DNA of 19,236 nt from an uncultured Thermoleophilia bacterium (GCA_903921965.1 CAIXSE010000258.1:1-19236); one strand, 5' to 3'. Shown: positions 1 through 6,884, counted from the stretch's first letter. Numbers and translations: made by a program. The notes: generated by a model from the letters alone, not told the origin.

Positions 1-1
1 C

Positions 2-778
2 ACGATGTGCCTCGACTGCTTCGTCGCCTGCCCGGAGAAGGAGGCGATGACCCTCGGCACCGCGCTGCGCCCCGCGCCGTGGGAGGAGTACGATCCCGGC
101 CGCCGTGAGTTCCTCACGGCCGCGGCGGCCGGCGTCGGCGCGGTCGCCCTGCTGGGCACCGGCGTGTGGCGCGGCACGACGAGCGCGCGCCTGATCCGCC
201 CGCCCGGCGCGCAGGTCGAGAGCACCTTCCTCTCCCACTGCCTGCGCTGCAGCGAGTGCATGAAGGTGTGCCCCACCTCGGGCCTGCAGCCCAGCCTGTT
301 CGAGGGCGGCCTCGAGGCGCTGTGGACGCCCGTCCTCGCCTCCCGCCTGGGCTACTGCGACTACTCCTGCACGGCGTGCGGCCACGTCTGCCCGTCGGGC
401 GCGATCCCGCGGCTGCCGCTGGAGGAGAAGCGCACGCAGGTGCTCGGCCTCGCCGTCATCGACAGGGACCGCTGCCTGCCCTGGGCCCAGGACAAGCCCT
501 GCATCGTCTGCCAGGAGATGTGCCCCGTCGCGCCCAAGGCGATCCTGCTGGACGAACGTCGCGTCGTGACCGGGGCCGAGGGCCGCCAGGACTACGTGCA
601 GCGGCCCCGCGTGCTCACCGAGCGCTGCATCGGCTGCGGCATCTGCGAGTACAAGTGCCCCCTGGAGGGGCCGGCCGCCATCGTGGTGATGCCGGCCGAC
701 CCGGCGCTGGCCCACGGCGGCACCGTGGGGCAGCGGCCGCGCCGCTCGATATACTCCGCACATGACACCCACGCCTGA
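2..778 (+). CDS. NapH/NapG-like polyferredoxin, 5' end outside window
   Basis: The reading frame is open from base 2, so the true start lies upstream; the ATG at base 5 is probably internal. The first residues carry a CxxCxxxCP motif like the cytoplasmic end of NapH-type membrane ferredoxins. A Tat-like RREFL followed by an Ala/Gly/Val-rich hydrophobic stretch comes next. Four further Cys clusters follow: CLRCSECMKVCP, CDYSCTACGHVCP, a spaced motif ending CIVCQEMCP, and CIGCGICEYKCP. That order matches NapG. The gene therefore looks like a NapH-NapG fusion that passes electrons from the quinol pool through several [4Fe-4S] clusters. The acceptor is not in the window. Its stop overlaps the start of the downstream regulator by 17 nt. 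Family assignment is good; the fusion depends on sequence I cannot see. Confidence 0.8.
   Translation, partial: TMCLDCFVACPEKEAMTLGTALRPAPWEEYDPGRREFLTAAAAGVGAVALLGTGVWRGTTSARLIRPPGAQVESTFLSHCLRCSECMKVCPTSGLQPSLFEGGLEALWTPVLASRLGYCDYSCTACGHVCPSGAIPRLPLEEKRTQVLGLAVIDRDRCLPWAQDKPCIVCQEMCPVAPKAILLDERRVVTGAEGRQDYVQRPRVLTERCIGCGICEYKCPLEGPAAIVVMPADPALAHGGTVGQRPRRSIYSAHDTHA
750..755 (+). promoter_or_regulatory. -10 box of the Crp/Fnr gene, leaderless type
   Basis: TATACT lies inside the end of the preceding polyferredoxin gene and is followed by exactly six bases and then the ATG at 762. Transcription would begin at or next to the A of the start codon, giving a leaderless mRNA. No Shine-Dalgarno sequence is visible upstream of this ATG, which fits. 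Confidence 0.55.
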
Positions 779-1520
779 CGACATCATCGCCGACCTGCGC
801 GTCTCCCCCACGTTCGCGCGTCTTGACGACGGCCAGCTGCGTTCCCTGGCGGAGATCGCCCGGCCGCTGGACCTGCCGGCGGAGACCACCGTCTTCCTGC
901 AGGGCGACGACGCCACCGCCCTCTACCTGCTCGCGAGGGGCCGCCTGAAGGTCTTCAAGCTCCTCCGCGACGGGCGCACCGCGACGGTACGGCACGTGGA
1001 CGCCGGCCAGACCTTCGCCGAGGCGGCCCTCTTCCACGACGAGTACCCGGCCAACACCGAGACGATGACCGACTGCAGGCTCTACTGCTTCGAGACCGAG
1101 GACGTGCTCGCCCTGCTCGCCGCCCAGCCGCAGTTCGCCGTCAACATGATCGCCTCGATGGCGTACCTGCTGGGCCTGCTGAACAGCCGCGTGGAGGAGC
1201 TGCTGCTGCCGGTGCCCGCCCGCGTGGCGCGCTACCTGCTGGACCTCGCCGACCGGCAGCTCGACCTGCCGCACCGGGCGGCCGGGGAGACCGCGACGGG
1301 GGCCGGCAAGAGGCCGGCGGCGGTGCTGCCCGACCACCCCCGCGTCGTGCGGCTCCCGACGAGCAAGCGGGAGATGGCGGCGCGCCTGGGCACCGTCCCC
1401 GAGACGCTGAGCCGCACCTTCGACCGCCTCAAGCGCGCCGAGGTCATCCGCATGAGCGGCGACCACGAGCTCATCGAGATCCTGAGCTTCGACAAGCTCC
1501 ACCGCCTGGCGCAGGACTGA
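762..1520 (+). CDS. Crp/Fnr-family transcriptional regulator, FNR/DNR-type helix
   Basis: A 252-residue protein with an N-terminal cyclic-nucleotide-binding fold (about 15-135), a dimerisation helix (about 140-170) and a C-terminal winged helix-turn-helix (about 195-245). The recognition helix reads PETLSR (E214, S217, R218), the E-x-x-S-R signature of FNR that reads TTGA half sites; CRP has R-E-x-x-G-R instead. There is no N-terminal cysteine cluster as in FNR, and the CooA haem ligands are not seen, so it resembles DNR/NnrR-type sensors of nitrogen oxides more than an O2 or CO sensor. A 28-residue insertion rich in Gly, Ala and Arg sits just before the HTH. Two matching boxes lie in the window, upstream of the cooF/cooS-like pair and the octaheme cytochrome. 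The signal it senses is unknown. Confidence 0.88.
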   Translation: MTPTPDDIIADLRVSPTFARLDDGQLRSLAEIARPLDLPAETTVFLQGDDATALYLLARGRLKVFKLLRDGRTATVRHVDAGQTFAEAALFHDEYPANTETMTDCRLYCFETEDVLALLAAQPQFAVNMIASMAYLLGLLNSRVEELLLPVPARVARYLLDLADRQLDLPHRAAGETATGAGKRPAAVLPDHPRVVRLPTSKREMAARLGTVPETLSRTFDRLKRAEVIRMSGDHELIEILSFDKLHRLAQD

Positions 1521-1572
1521 CCCAGAGCCCACCGGGCACCAGGAGCCGGGCCCGGCGGCGTGCGCGGGCCCG

Positions 1573-1945
1573 TCAGGTCAGCCCTTTGAACGCCTCCTCG
1601 AGCCCCGCCTCGACGTCCACCGGCGCGCGCCCGCCGGCGGCGGACTGCTCGCCCCACACCGGCCGCTCGCCGGCGTCATGGGGTAGCCGTAGTAGGCCTT
1701 GCGGCCGCCGCGGATGAGCCCCAGGCCGGCGGCCTCGAGCCCCGTCATCACCGGCAGCGGGCCCGCCGCCGGCAGGTCGACGAGCAGCTTCTCGGTGGCG
1801 AGGTCGTACCCCAGGCGCGCCACCCGCAGGTTGAGCTCGGTCTGTTTGGGCTGGTACCTGCGGACGACGTCCTCGAGCACCTCCCACGGGATGGAGATGG
1901 CCTTGCAGAACGCCCCCAGGATCGCGGTGTTCCGCATGACCGCCG
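1573..1945 (-). pseudogene. Remnant of 2-oxoacid:ferredoxin oxidoreductase alpha subunit (KorA/VorA type)
   Basis: On the minus strand from about 1940 to 1670 the translation contains MRNTAILGAF, a helical stretch, and then GLEAAGLGLIRGG followed by AYYGYPMTPAS. These match the end of the gamma domain and the start of the alpha domain of fused KorA-type subunits (compare GNEA...AG...YPITPAS). After the YPMTPA motif the sense reading moves to another frame and ends with a plausible C-terminus (VDVEAGLEEAFKGLT) and a stop at 1573-1575. The 5' part of the gamma domain and most of the alpha domain are missing, so this is an internally deleted, frameshifted fragment. No beta subunit is nearby. The family match is by motif only. 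Confidence 0.6.
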
Positions 1946-1997
1946 ATGAGTACCGAGAAGGAGTCCACGGGAAGATGGTACAAGACGGTGAGGAGGT

Positions 1998-2201
1998 GTG
2001 GTGGACGAGATCCCCGTTCCGCACGACCTGCAGATCGCCCTGCACGACGACCCCGAAGCGGCCGCGGCGTTCGCCGCCCTGCCGCACCCGCACCGGCGCG
2101 AGTACGTCGACTGGATCCTCGAGGCGCGCCGCCCGGAGACACGGGTGCGGCGCGTCGAGCAGACCGTCGAGCGCGTGAAGGCGGAGGCCGCCGGACGCTG
2201 A
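1998..2201 (+). CDS. Small YdeI/OmpD-associated-type protein
   Basis: A 67-residue protein containing PHRREYVDWILEARRPETR, a form of the HRREYv.WI.EAkrpeTR..R signature at the C-terminus of YdeI/OmpD-associated (bacteriocin-protection) proteins. The N-terminal DUF1905 barrel often found with it is absent. A strong AGGAGG (1991-1996) lies just upstream. GTG at 1998 is one base from it and GTG at 2001 is four bases away, so the second GTG may be the real start; a stop at 1989-1991 rules out anything earlier. It lies directly after the breakpoint of the KorA remnant on the other strand. Either it is a naturally short member or a trimmed one. Its biochemical role is not established. Confidence 0.65.
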   Translation: MVDEIPVPHDLQIALHDDPEAAAAFAALPHPHRREYVDWILEARRPETRVRRVEQTVERVKAEAAGR

Positions 2202-2293
2202 CGCCGCGGCGGCCTGTGGGGCTCCCTCGCCAACGGACAGGGCATGGGCCGCCGCCTGTTCTTCAAGGTCGTCACGCCGGACTGAGCAGACCG

Positions 2294-2323
2294 TTGTGCC
2301 GGGGAGACCCGCCGGAGTAGCCT
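2294..2323 (+). promoter_or_regulatory. Candidate promoter of the acyl-CoA synthetase gene
   Basis: TTGTGC (2294-2299) and TAGCCT (2318-2323) are separated by 18 bases, giving a fair -35/-10 pair. The start codon is at 2398, so the untranslated leader would be about 65-70 nt. The same TAGCCT box appears before the RlmKL gene. Confidence 0.35.
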
Positions 2324-2397
2324 TGGGCGGCACGGAGCACGGCAGACGGGCGGCGCACGAGCCGCGAGACGCCGCCGGTGACCGAGGGGGTCTCGAC

Positions 2398-3915
2398 ATG
2401 CTGCTGAGCACGCTGGTGGACGCGGTCGCGAGACGCCGTCCGGACCACCTCGCCGTGATCGACGGACCCGCACGGCTCACGTACGCGGAGCTCGCCGCCG
2501 CCCGGGCCAAGGTCACAGCAAGTCTGGCTGCCGCAGGGCTTCGACCCGGCGACCGCCTGGCCGTCCTCTCGCCGAACTGCGCGGAGCTCGTGGTCACCTA
2601 CCACGCGGCGTTCCTGGCGGGGGTCGTCCTGGTGCCGGTCAACACACGTCTGGCGGCGCCCGGGATCGAGTACGTCCTCGGCCACAGCGGCGCCGAGGCG
2701 CTCGTCGTCGACCACCGCCTCGTCGACAGGCTGCCGGCGGACGGCGCCGGCATCCCGACGGGCCGCGTCTGGGTGATCGGCGGCCGGGACGCCACGTTCG
2801 ACCGCCTGCGGCGCGGCGACGCCACGCCGCCGCCGGGGCGCCCGCAGGCGCAGCCCGGCGACGTGGCGGCGATCCTCTACACCTCCGGCACCACCAGCCG
2901 GCCGAAAGGCGTGACGCACACGCACTCGTCGCTGTGGCACACGGCCGCGAACCAGGCGTGGTCCCAGGAGTTCGGCTCCGGCGACGTCCACCTGGTCTCG
3001 CTGTCGGCGGCGCACATCGCGGGCTTCGGTGGCCAGCTCCTCACCGCGGCCTACGCCGGCGGGACGGTCGTGCTGCTCGCCGACCCCTCGCCGGCGTCGA
3101 TCCTCGAGACCGTCGAGCGGCACCGGCCGACGTACCTGCAGATGACGCCGGCGATCCTCGCCGAGACGCTGGATGCGGTCGCCTCGCCCGCACAGCTCGC
3201 GAGCGTGCGCTGCTGCCTCGCCGGCGGGGACGAGGTGCCGCACAGCACGCACGAGAGGTTCCGCGCACTCACGGGCCGCAACGTGACCGAGGTCTGCGGC
3301 ATGACCGAGTCGTTCAGCTACCTGATGAACCCCCCGTTCGGCGACCAGCGCGCGGGGTCGATCGGCGTGCCGGCCCACGGCACCCGGGTCCGCATCCTCA
3401 CGCCCGGCGGCACCGACGCGGGCGCGGGCGAGGTCGGTGAGCTCGCCGTGCAGTCCGCCGCCACCATGAGCGGCTACTGGGACGATCCCGGCAAGACGGC
3501 GGCCGTGCTGCGCGACGGCTGGCTGCACACCGGCGACATGGGCCGCGTCGACGAGGACGGCTGGTACTTCTTCGCGGCGCGCCGGGCCGACATGATCATC
3601 CGCGGCGGCTCCAACATCTCGCCGCTGGAGGTAGAAGACGTCCTCACGGCGCACCCTGCGGTCCTGGAGGCCGCCGTCGTCGGCGTGCCCGACCCCGTGT
3701 TCGGGCAGCGCGTGGCCGCCGCCGTACGGCTGCACCCGGGGGCGCAGGCGACGCCGGAAGACCTGCTCTCGTTCGCCCGCCGGCAACTCGCCGAGTACCA
3801 GACGCCGGAGCGGCTGGAGGTCGTCGACGCGCTCCCGCACAACGCGACCGGCAAGGTCGACAGGCACGCCGCGCTGCGGGCGCTCTCCGGGCAGTCCGGC
3901 ACAGCCGGCGCCTGA
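2398..3915 (+). CDS. Acyl-CoA synthetase (ANL superfamily AMP-forming ligase)
   Basis: A 505-residue protein that should activate a carboxylic acid with ATP to an acyl-AMP and transfer it to CoA. ANL motifs appear in order: the P-loop YTSGTTSRPKG at Y161, GMTES (A5), the GWLHTGDMG region with its AMP-ribose Asp, the RRADMIIRGG hinge and NISPLEVEDVL (A8), and NATGKVDR near the C-terminus carrying the catalytic lysine (A10). Length is normal for medium- or long-chain and fadD-like ligases; the acid cannot be read from sequence. I chose the ATG at 2398 because a GAGGGGG ribosome site precedes it and homology begins right there; the open frame extends upstream to 2296 without conserved sequence. 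A terminator hairpin follows. No other fatty-acid genes are adjacent. Confidence 0.92.
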   Translation: MLLSTLVDAVARRRPDHLAVIDGPARLTYAELAAARAKVTASLAAAGLRPGDRLAVLSPNCAELVVTYHAAFLAGVVLVPVNTRLAAPGIEYVLGHSGAEALVVDHRLVDRLPADGAGIPTGRVWVIGGRDATFDRLRRGDATPPPGRPQAQPGDVAAILYTSGTTSRPKGVTHTHSSLWHTAANQAWSQEFGSGDVHLVSLSAAHIAGFGGQLLTAAYAGGTVVLLADPSPASILETVERHRPTYLQMTPAILAETLDAVASPAQLASVRCCLAGGDEVPHSTHERFRALTGRNVTEVCGMTESFSYLMNPPFGDQRAGSIGVPAHGTRVRILTPGGTDAGAGEVGELAVQSAATMSGYWDDPGKTAAVLRDGWLHTGDMGRVDEDGWYFFAARRADMIIRGGSNISPLEVEDVLTAHPAVLEAAVVGVPDPVFGQRVAAAVRLHPGAQATPEDLLSFARRQLAEYQTPERLEVVDALPHNATGKVDRHAALRALSGQSGTAGA

Positions 3916-3926
3916 CGGCCGCGATC

Positions 3927-3960
3927 CGGGGAGAGGTCCGCCGACGGCGGCCTCGCCCCG
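3927..3960 (+). terminator. Terminator hairpin after acyl-CoA synthetase
   Basis: CGGGG-GAGG-CCGCC pairs with GGCGG-CCTC-CCCCG around a GAC loop, with one mismatch and one bulge. It lacks a T run, as is usual for GC-rich genomes. It separates the ligase gene from the FNR-box promoter downstream. Confidence 0.6.
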
Positions 3961-3986
3961 CGGCCCCCGCGACTTCCCGGCCACCA

Positions 3987-4000
3987 TTGACGCAGGTCAA
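3987..4000 (+). promoter_or_regulatory. FNR/DNR-type operator upstream of the ferredoxin-CooS pair
   Basis: TTGAC-GCAG-GTCAA is a perfect 5-bp inverted repeat with a 4-bp spacer, the geometry of FNR/DNR boxes (TTGAT-N4-ATCAA and relatives). Its centre (3993.5) lies about 41-43 bp upstream of the start site expected from the TACAGT box at 4024-4029, the classical class II activation position. The Crp/Fnr protein encoded at 762-1520 has the matching E-x-x-S-R recognition helix. Confidence 0.75.
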
Positions 4001-4023
4001 GGTTGAGAAGTCTTGCACATGCG

Positions 4024-4029
4024 TACAGT
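4024..4029 (+). promoter_or_regulatory. -10 box of the ferredoxin-CooS transcription unit
   Basis: TACAGT, placed so that transcription would begin near 4035-4036. A weak -35 (TTGAGA, 4003-4008) sits at a short 15-bp spacing just beside the FNR-type box, as expected for an activator-dependent promoter. The leader to the ATG at 4123 is then about 87 nt. Confidence 0.45.
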
Positions 4030-4122
4030 AAGCAACGTCATCACAGTGCCACTCGAGGCGCCGGCGAGCGAAGCTCCCACCGGCGCCTTCCTGTCACCAG
4101 ACGCAGACGAAAGCGAGCATCA

Positions 4123-4506
4123 ATGCCGGTCCGCAGCATCATCAAGATCGACGAAGACCTCTGTACCGGGTGTGGCGACTGCGTCACCCCGTGCGCCGAA
4201 GGCGCCATAGAGATAATCGACGGCAAGGCCAGGGTGATGAAGGAGGAGCTGTGCGACGGCGCCGGCTTCTGCCTCGCCGTCTGTCCAGAAGGAGCGCTCA
4301 CAGTGGAAAAGCGTGAAGCCCCCGCGTTCGACGAGGACGCCGCGGCCGAGAAGGTGGCCGAGAAGCTGGCCGCCGCCGTGACCATCAAGCAGACCTGTTT
4401 CAACTGCGGCCGCAGCGAGATGGACGCCGTCCTCTTCCCTGCGCGCAGCAAGGGCGAGAGCACCTGGGTGTGCGTCAAGTGCCTCCCGGCTCTCATCCAC
4501 GGGTGA
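4123..4506 (+). CDS. CooF-like dicluster ferredoxin with C-terminal 4-Cys domain
   Basis: A 127-residue cytoplasmic iron-sulfur protein, most likely the electron carrier for the CooS-family protein encoded 163 bp downstream. The first motif is complete (C14, C17, C20, C24). The second is C44-DGAGF-C50-LAV-C54, in which the usual middle cysteine is Ala47. This CDGxGxC form occurs in other ferredoxins, and that cluster may be [3Fe-4S] or have another ligand. An Ala/Glu/Lys helix (about 70-86) leads to a C-terminal CFNC...CVKC element (C92, C95, C117, C120), which looks like a rubredoxin or zinc-ribbon knuckle. The ATG at 4123 is used because homology begins there; its ribosome site is weak. The gene follows an FNR-type promoter. 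Confidence 0.85.
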   Translation: MPVRSIIKIDEDLCTGCGDCVTPCAEGAIEIIDGKARVMKEELCDGAGFCLAVCPEGALTVEKREAPAFDEDAAAEKVAEKLAAAVTIKQTCFNCGRSEMDAVLFPARSKGESTWVCVKCLPALIHG

Positions 4507-4530
4507 GGCGGAGGCCCCCGCCCCACCCCC

Positions 4531-4610
4531 GGACGGCGCCGACTGAACCACGCAGAGGGTTCAGCGAGGAGTGTGCCGCAGAGGCACTCCTCACTGAGCC
4601 GGCGCCGTCC
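4531..4610 (+). ncRNA. Three-way-junction RNA element between ferredoxin and CooS genes
   Basis: An 11-bp perfect closing stem (4531-4541 with 4600-4610) encloses two perfect hairpins: CTGAACC/GGTTCAG (4543-4549 with 4558-4564, 8-nt loop) and GAGGAGTG/CACTCCTC (4566-4573 with 4585-4592). Single-strand joints are 1, 1 and 7 nt. No T run follows, so it does not look like a simple terminator. It lies in the leader of the CooS cistron, 59 nt before its ATG. It could be an mRNA processing or stability element, an attenuator, or a ligand-binding RNA; I do not recognise a known family. Confidence 0.55.
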
Positions 4611-4658
4611 TCTTCCGCCTGTCAGGCGCCGCCGGCGTCAGAACCTTCCAAACCTCCC

Positions 4659-4666
4659 AGGAGGAG
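4659..4666 (+). promoter_or_regulatory. Strong ribosome binding site of the CooS gene
   Basis: AGGAGGAG ends three bases before the ATG at 4670. CCTC (4653-4656) just upstream can pair with GAGG (4661-4664) around a CCAG loop, a weak hairpin that could partly mask the site. Confidence 0.6.
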
Positions 4667-4669
4667 TCA

Positions 4670-6535
4670 ATGGCCGACAGTTACCACGCTTCAGTCCACA
4701 CGATGCTCGAGCAGACGCGGGACGACGAGAAGGAGACGGCGTTCGACCGCTTCGCCGACCAGGGCAACCGCTGCGGCTTCTGCGAGAAGGGCATCCGCTG
4801 CTCGCTCTGCTCCCAGGGCCCGTGCCGCATCACCGAGAAGGCCCCGCGCGGCGTCTGCGGCATCGACGCCGACGGCATGGCGATGCGCAACTTCCTGCTG
4901 CAGAACACCATGGGCACCGCCACTTACACGTACCACGCCGTCGAGGTCATGAAGACCCTCAAGGCGGCCGAGGACGGCGGCACCTTCCAGATCAAGGACT
5001 GGAGCAAGCTCGAGATGCTCGCCGGCGTGCTGGGCGAGACCACCGAGCCGCGTGACACCCTGGCCAGGCGCGTCGCCGACGCCCTCCTCCAGGAGTTCAA
5101 CCGCGACCACCAGAGCCCGTCGCCGCTGGTCGAGAAGATGGCCCCGGCTCCGCGCGTCGCCAAGTGGAAAGAGCTCGGCATCATGCCGGGCGGCGTGTTC
5201 CACGAGAACATGTACGCCACCTCGAGCTGCCTCACCAACGTCGACGGCAACTACGTCTCGCTCGCCCTCAAGGGCCTGCGCCTCGGCATCGCCACCGCCT
5301 ACGGCGCCCAGATCCCGCTCGAGCTCGCTCAGGACGCCCTCTTCGGCACGCCGCAGCCGCACCCCGTCAAGGTCGACCTCGGCATCATCGACGGCGAGTA
5401 CGTGAACATCGTCGTCAACGGCCACGAGCCCATGGTGGGTGCCACCCTCATCGAGGCCGCGCACGCGCCTGCCGTACAGGAGAAGGCCAAGGCGGCCGGC
5501 GCCAAGGGCCTGCACATCGTCGGCTCCATCGAGACCGGCCAGGAGCTCATCCAGCGCTACGAGGTGGACGACGTCTTCGTCGGTCTCACCGGCAACTGGC
5601 TGAGCGAGGAGCTGGCCGTGGCGACCGGCGGCATCGACGTGTTCGCCGCCGACATGAACTGCACCGTGCCGACCCTCGGCGCCCTCTGCGCCGCCCACGG
5701 CACCCTGCTCGTCCCCGTCAGCGACCTGGTCGGCATCGACGGCGCCGAGGCGCCCGTGGTGTTCGCGCCCGAGAAGGCCGCCGAGCAGGCCCAGCAGCTC
5801 ATCGACATGGCCATCGCGAACTATCCGACCCGCCGCGCCAAGAACACCTACGTGCCCAAGCTCCCCGTGGGCGACGCCGTTGCCGGCTTCAGCACCGAGT
5901 CCATCCTCGGCGCGCTCGGCGGCAGCCTCGACCCGCTGCTCGACGTCATCAAGAACGGCACGCTCAAGGGCGTCTGCGGCCTCGTGAGCTGCTCCACGCT
6001 GCGCGACAGCGACCAGGACAGCCACACCGTGTCCATCGCCAAGGGGCTCATCAAGAACGACGTACTGGTGCTGGCCATGGGCTGCGGCAACGCCGGCCTG
6101 CAGGTCGCGGGCCTCGAGGCAGCCGAGGCCAAGGAGCTCGCCGGCCCGGGCCTCAAGGCCGTCTGCGAGCTGCTGGGCATCCCGCCGGTGCTGAGCTTCG
6201 GCACCTGCACCGACACCGGCCGCATCCTGCTGCTGGTCGGCGCCATCGCCGACGCCCTCGGCGTGGACGTCCCGGCCCTGCCGGTGGTCGCCACGGCACC
6301 CGAGTACATGGAGCAGAAGGCCACCATCGACGCCATGGCCGCGCTGGCCTTCGGCCTGTACGTGCACGTGAACCCCGTGCCGTTCGTGACCGGCGCGCCG
6401 AACCTGGTCAAGCTCGTCACCCAGGACCTGCCGAGCGTGACCGGCGGCAAGCTGGCCGTCGAGACCAATGCCCACGAGGCCGTGACCGCGATGCTCAGTC
6501 ATATCAACGAGAAGCGCGCCGCCCTGGGCATCTGA
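4670..6535 (+). CDS. CooS-family protein, CooS-V-like: active-site Cys replaced by Glu
   Basis: A 621-residue member of the anaerobic Ni-Fe CO dehydrogenase family, complete in length. The N-terminus has C35-x2-C38 for the inter-subunit D-cluster and C44, C47, C52, C63 for the B-cluster. Active-site ligands, numbered against C. hydrogenoformans CODH-II, are H252 (H261), C331 (C333), C441 (C446), C472 (C476), C513 (C526) and the acid-base lysine K550 (K563). The canonical GICCTGNE carrying Cys295 reads GSIETGQE here, placing Glu288 at that ligand. CooS-V of C. hydrogenoformans also lacks a canonical cysteine; it holds a [4Fe-3S] hybrid cluster, does not turn over CO and slowly reduces hydroxylamine. 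Hybrid cluster proteins also use a glutamate ligand. I therefore call it CooS-like, not a working CODH. No cooC/cooT/cooJ nickel genes or ACS subunits are in the window. Confidence 0.9.
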   Translation: MADSYHASVHTMLEQTRDDEKETAFDRFADQGNRCGFCEKGIRCSLCSQGPCRITEKAPRGVCGIDADGMAMRNFLLQNTMGTATYTYHAVEVMKTLKAAEDGGTFQIKDWSKLEMLAGVLGETTEPRDTLARRVADALLQEFNRDHQSPSPLVEKMAPAPRVAKWKELGIMPGGVFHENMYATSSCLTNVDGNYVSLALKGLRLGIATAYGAQIPLELAQDALFGTPQPHPVKVDLGIIDGEYVNIVVNGHEPMVGATLIEAAHAPAVQEKAKAAGAKGLHIVGSIETGQELIQRYEVDDVFVGLTGNWLSEELAVATGGIDVFAADMNCTVPTLGALCAAHGTLLVPVSDLVGIDGAEAPVVFAPEKAAEQAQQLIDMAIANYPTRRAKNTYVPKLPVGDAVAGFSTESILGALGGSLDPLLDVIKNGTLKGVCGLVSCSTLRDSDQDSHTVSIAKGLIKNDVLVLAMGCGNAGLQVAGLEAAEAKELAGPGLKAVCELLGIPPVLSFGTCTDTGRILLLVGAIADALGVDVPALPVVATAPEYMEQKATIDAMAALAFGLYVHVNPVPFVTGAPNLVKLVTQDLPSVTGGKLAVETNAHEAVTAMLSHINEKRAALGI

Positions 6536-6634
6536 GCACGTCACACCGACCGGACGCCGGCGGCGCAGCCGCCGCCCCGGCAGAAGGCCGCGGCGGGACC
6601 GGCACACCAGCCAGTGAGCCGGAGCCCCCCGCGG

Positions 6635-6670
6635 AGAGGGCGGGGAGTGCGACAGCACTCCCCGCCCTCT
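6635..6670 (+). terminator. Terminator hairpin after the CooS gene
   Basis: A perfect 16-bp stem (AGAGGGCGGGGAGTGC at 6635-6650 with its complement at 6655-6670) around a GACA loop, 100 nt past the stop codon. It should end the ferredoxin-CooS transcript. Confidence 0.8.
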
Positions 6671-6884
6671 GTGCGTCTGCCCACGCGGACGCCCCGCTCC
6701 CCCCTCGCGACACCGCCCGCACCCGTCGCACCACCCGCACGACGGATGTTCCATGGGTCCGGCTGCCGCTCCAGAGTAGCGTCTGGTGCTTAGGCCGGAG
6801 CGACTCTCTGGGGGCGGGCGCAGCGGTGTCCGGCCTCCCCGGCCCGCGGCAAGGGACCTGTAGGCGCCTGCAAGGAGGCAGACC
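6671..6884 (+). other. Leader region of the IPT/TIG gene
   Basis: This 214-bp gap holds no gene. It contains an 8-bp inverted repeat AGGCCGGA/TCCGGCCT (6792-6799 with 6829-6836), an AGGCGCCT palindrome at 6862-6869 and a strong ribosome site AAGGAGG (6872-6878) before the GTG at 6885. I see no clear promoter and no riboswitch family I recognise. Confidence 0.4.

Noticed and set aside
762..1520. CooA-type CO sensor, because a CooS gene is nearby
   Set aside because: The Cys/His haem ligand region of CooA is not present, and the CooS protein itself looks unable to bind the Ni-Fe-S cluster.
2272..3987. Long minus-strand open frame opposite the acyl-CoA synthetase
   Set aside because: Arg/Gly/Val-rich composition with no domain, and the plus strand is plainly coding.
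4670..6535. Wood-Ljungdahl CODH/ACS or CO-oxidising hydrogenase operon
   Set aside because: No acetyl-CoA synthase, corrinoid protein, hydrogenase or nickel-insertion genes are in the window, and an active-site Cys is missing.
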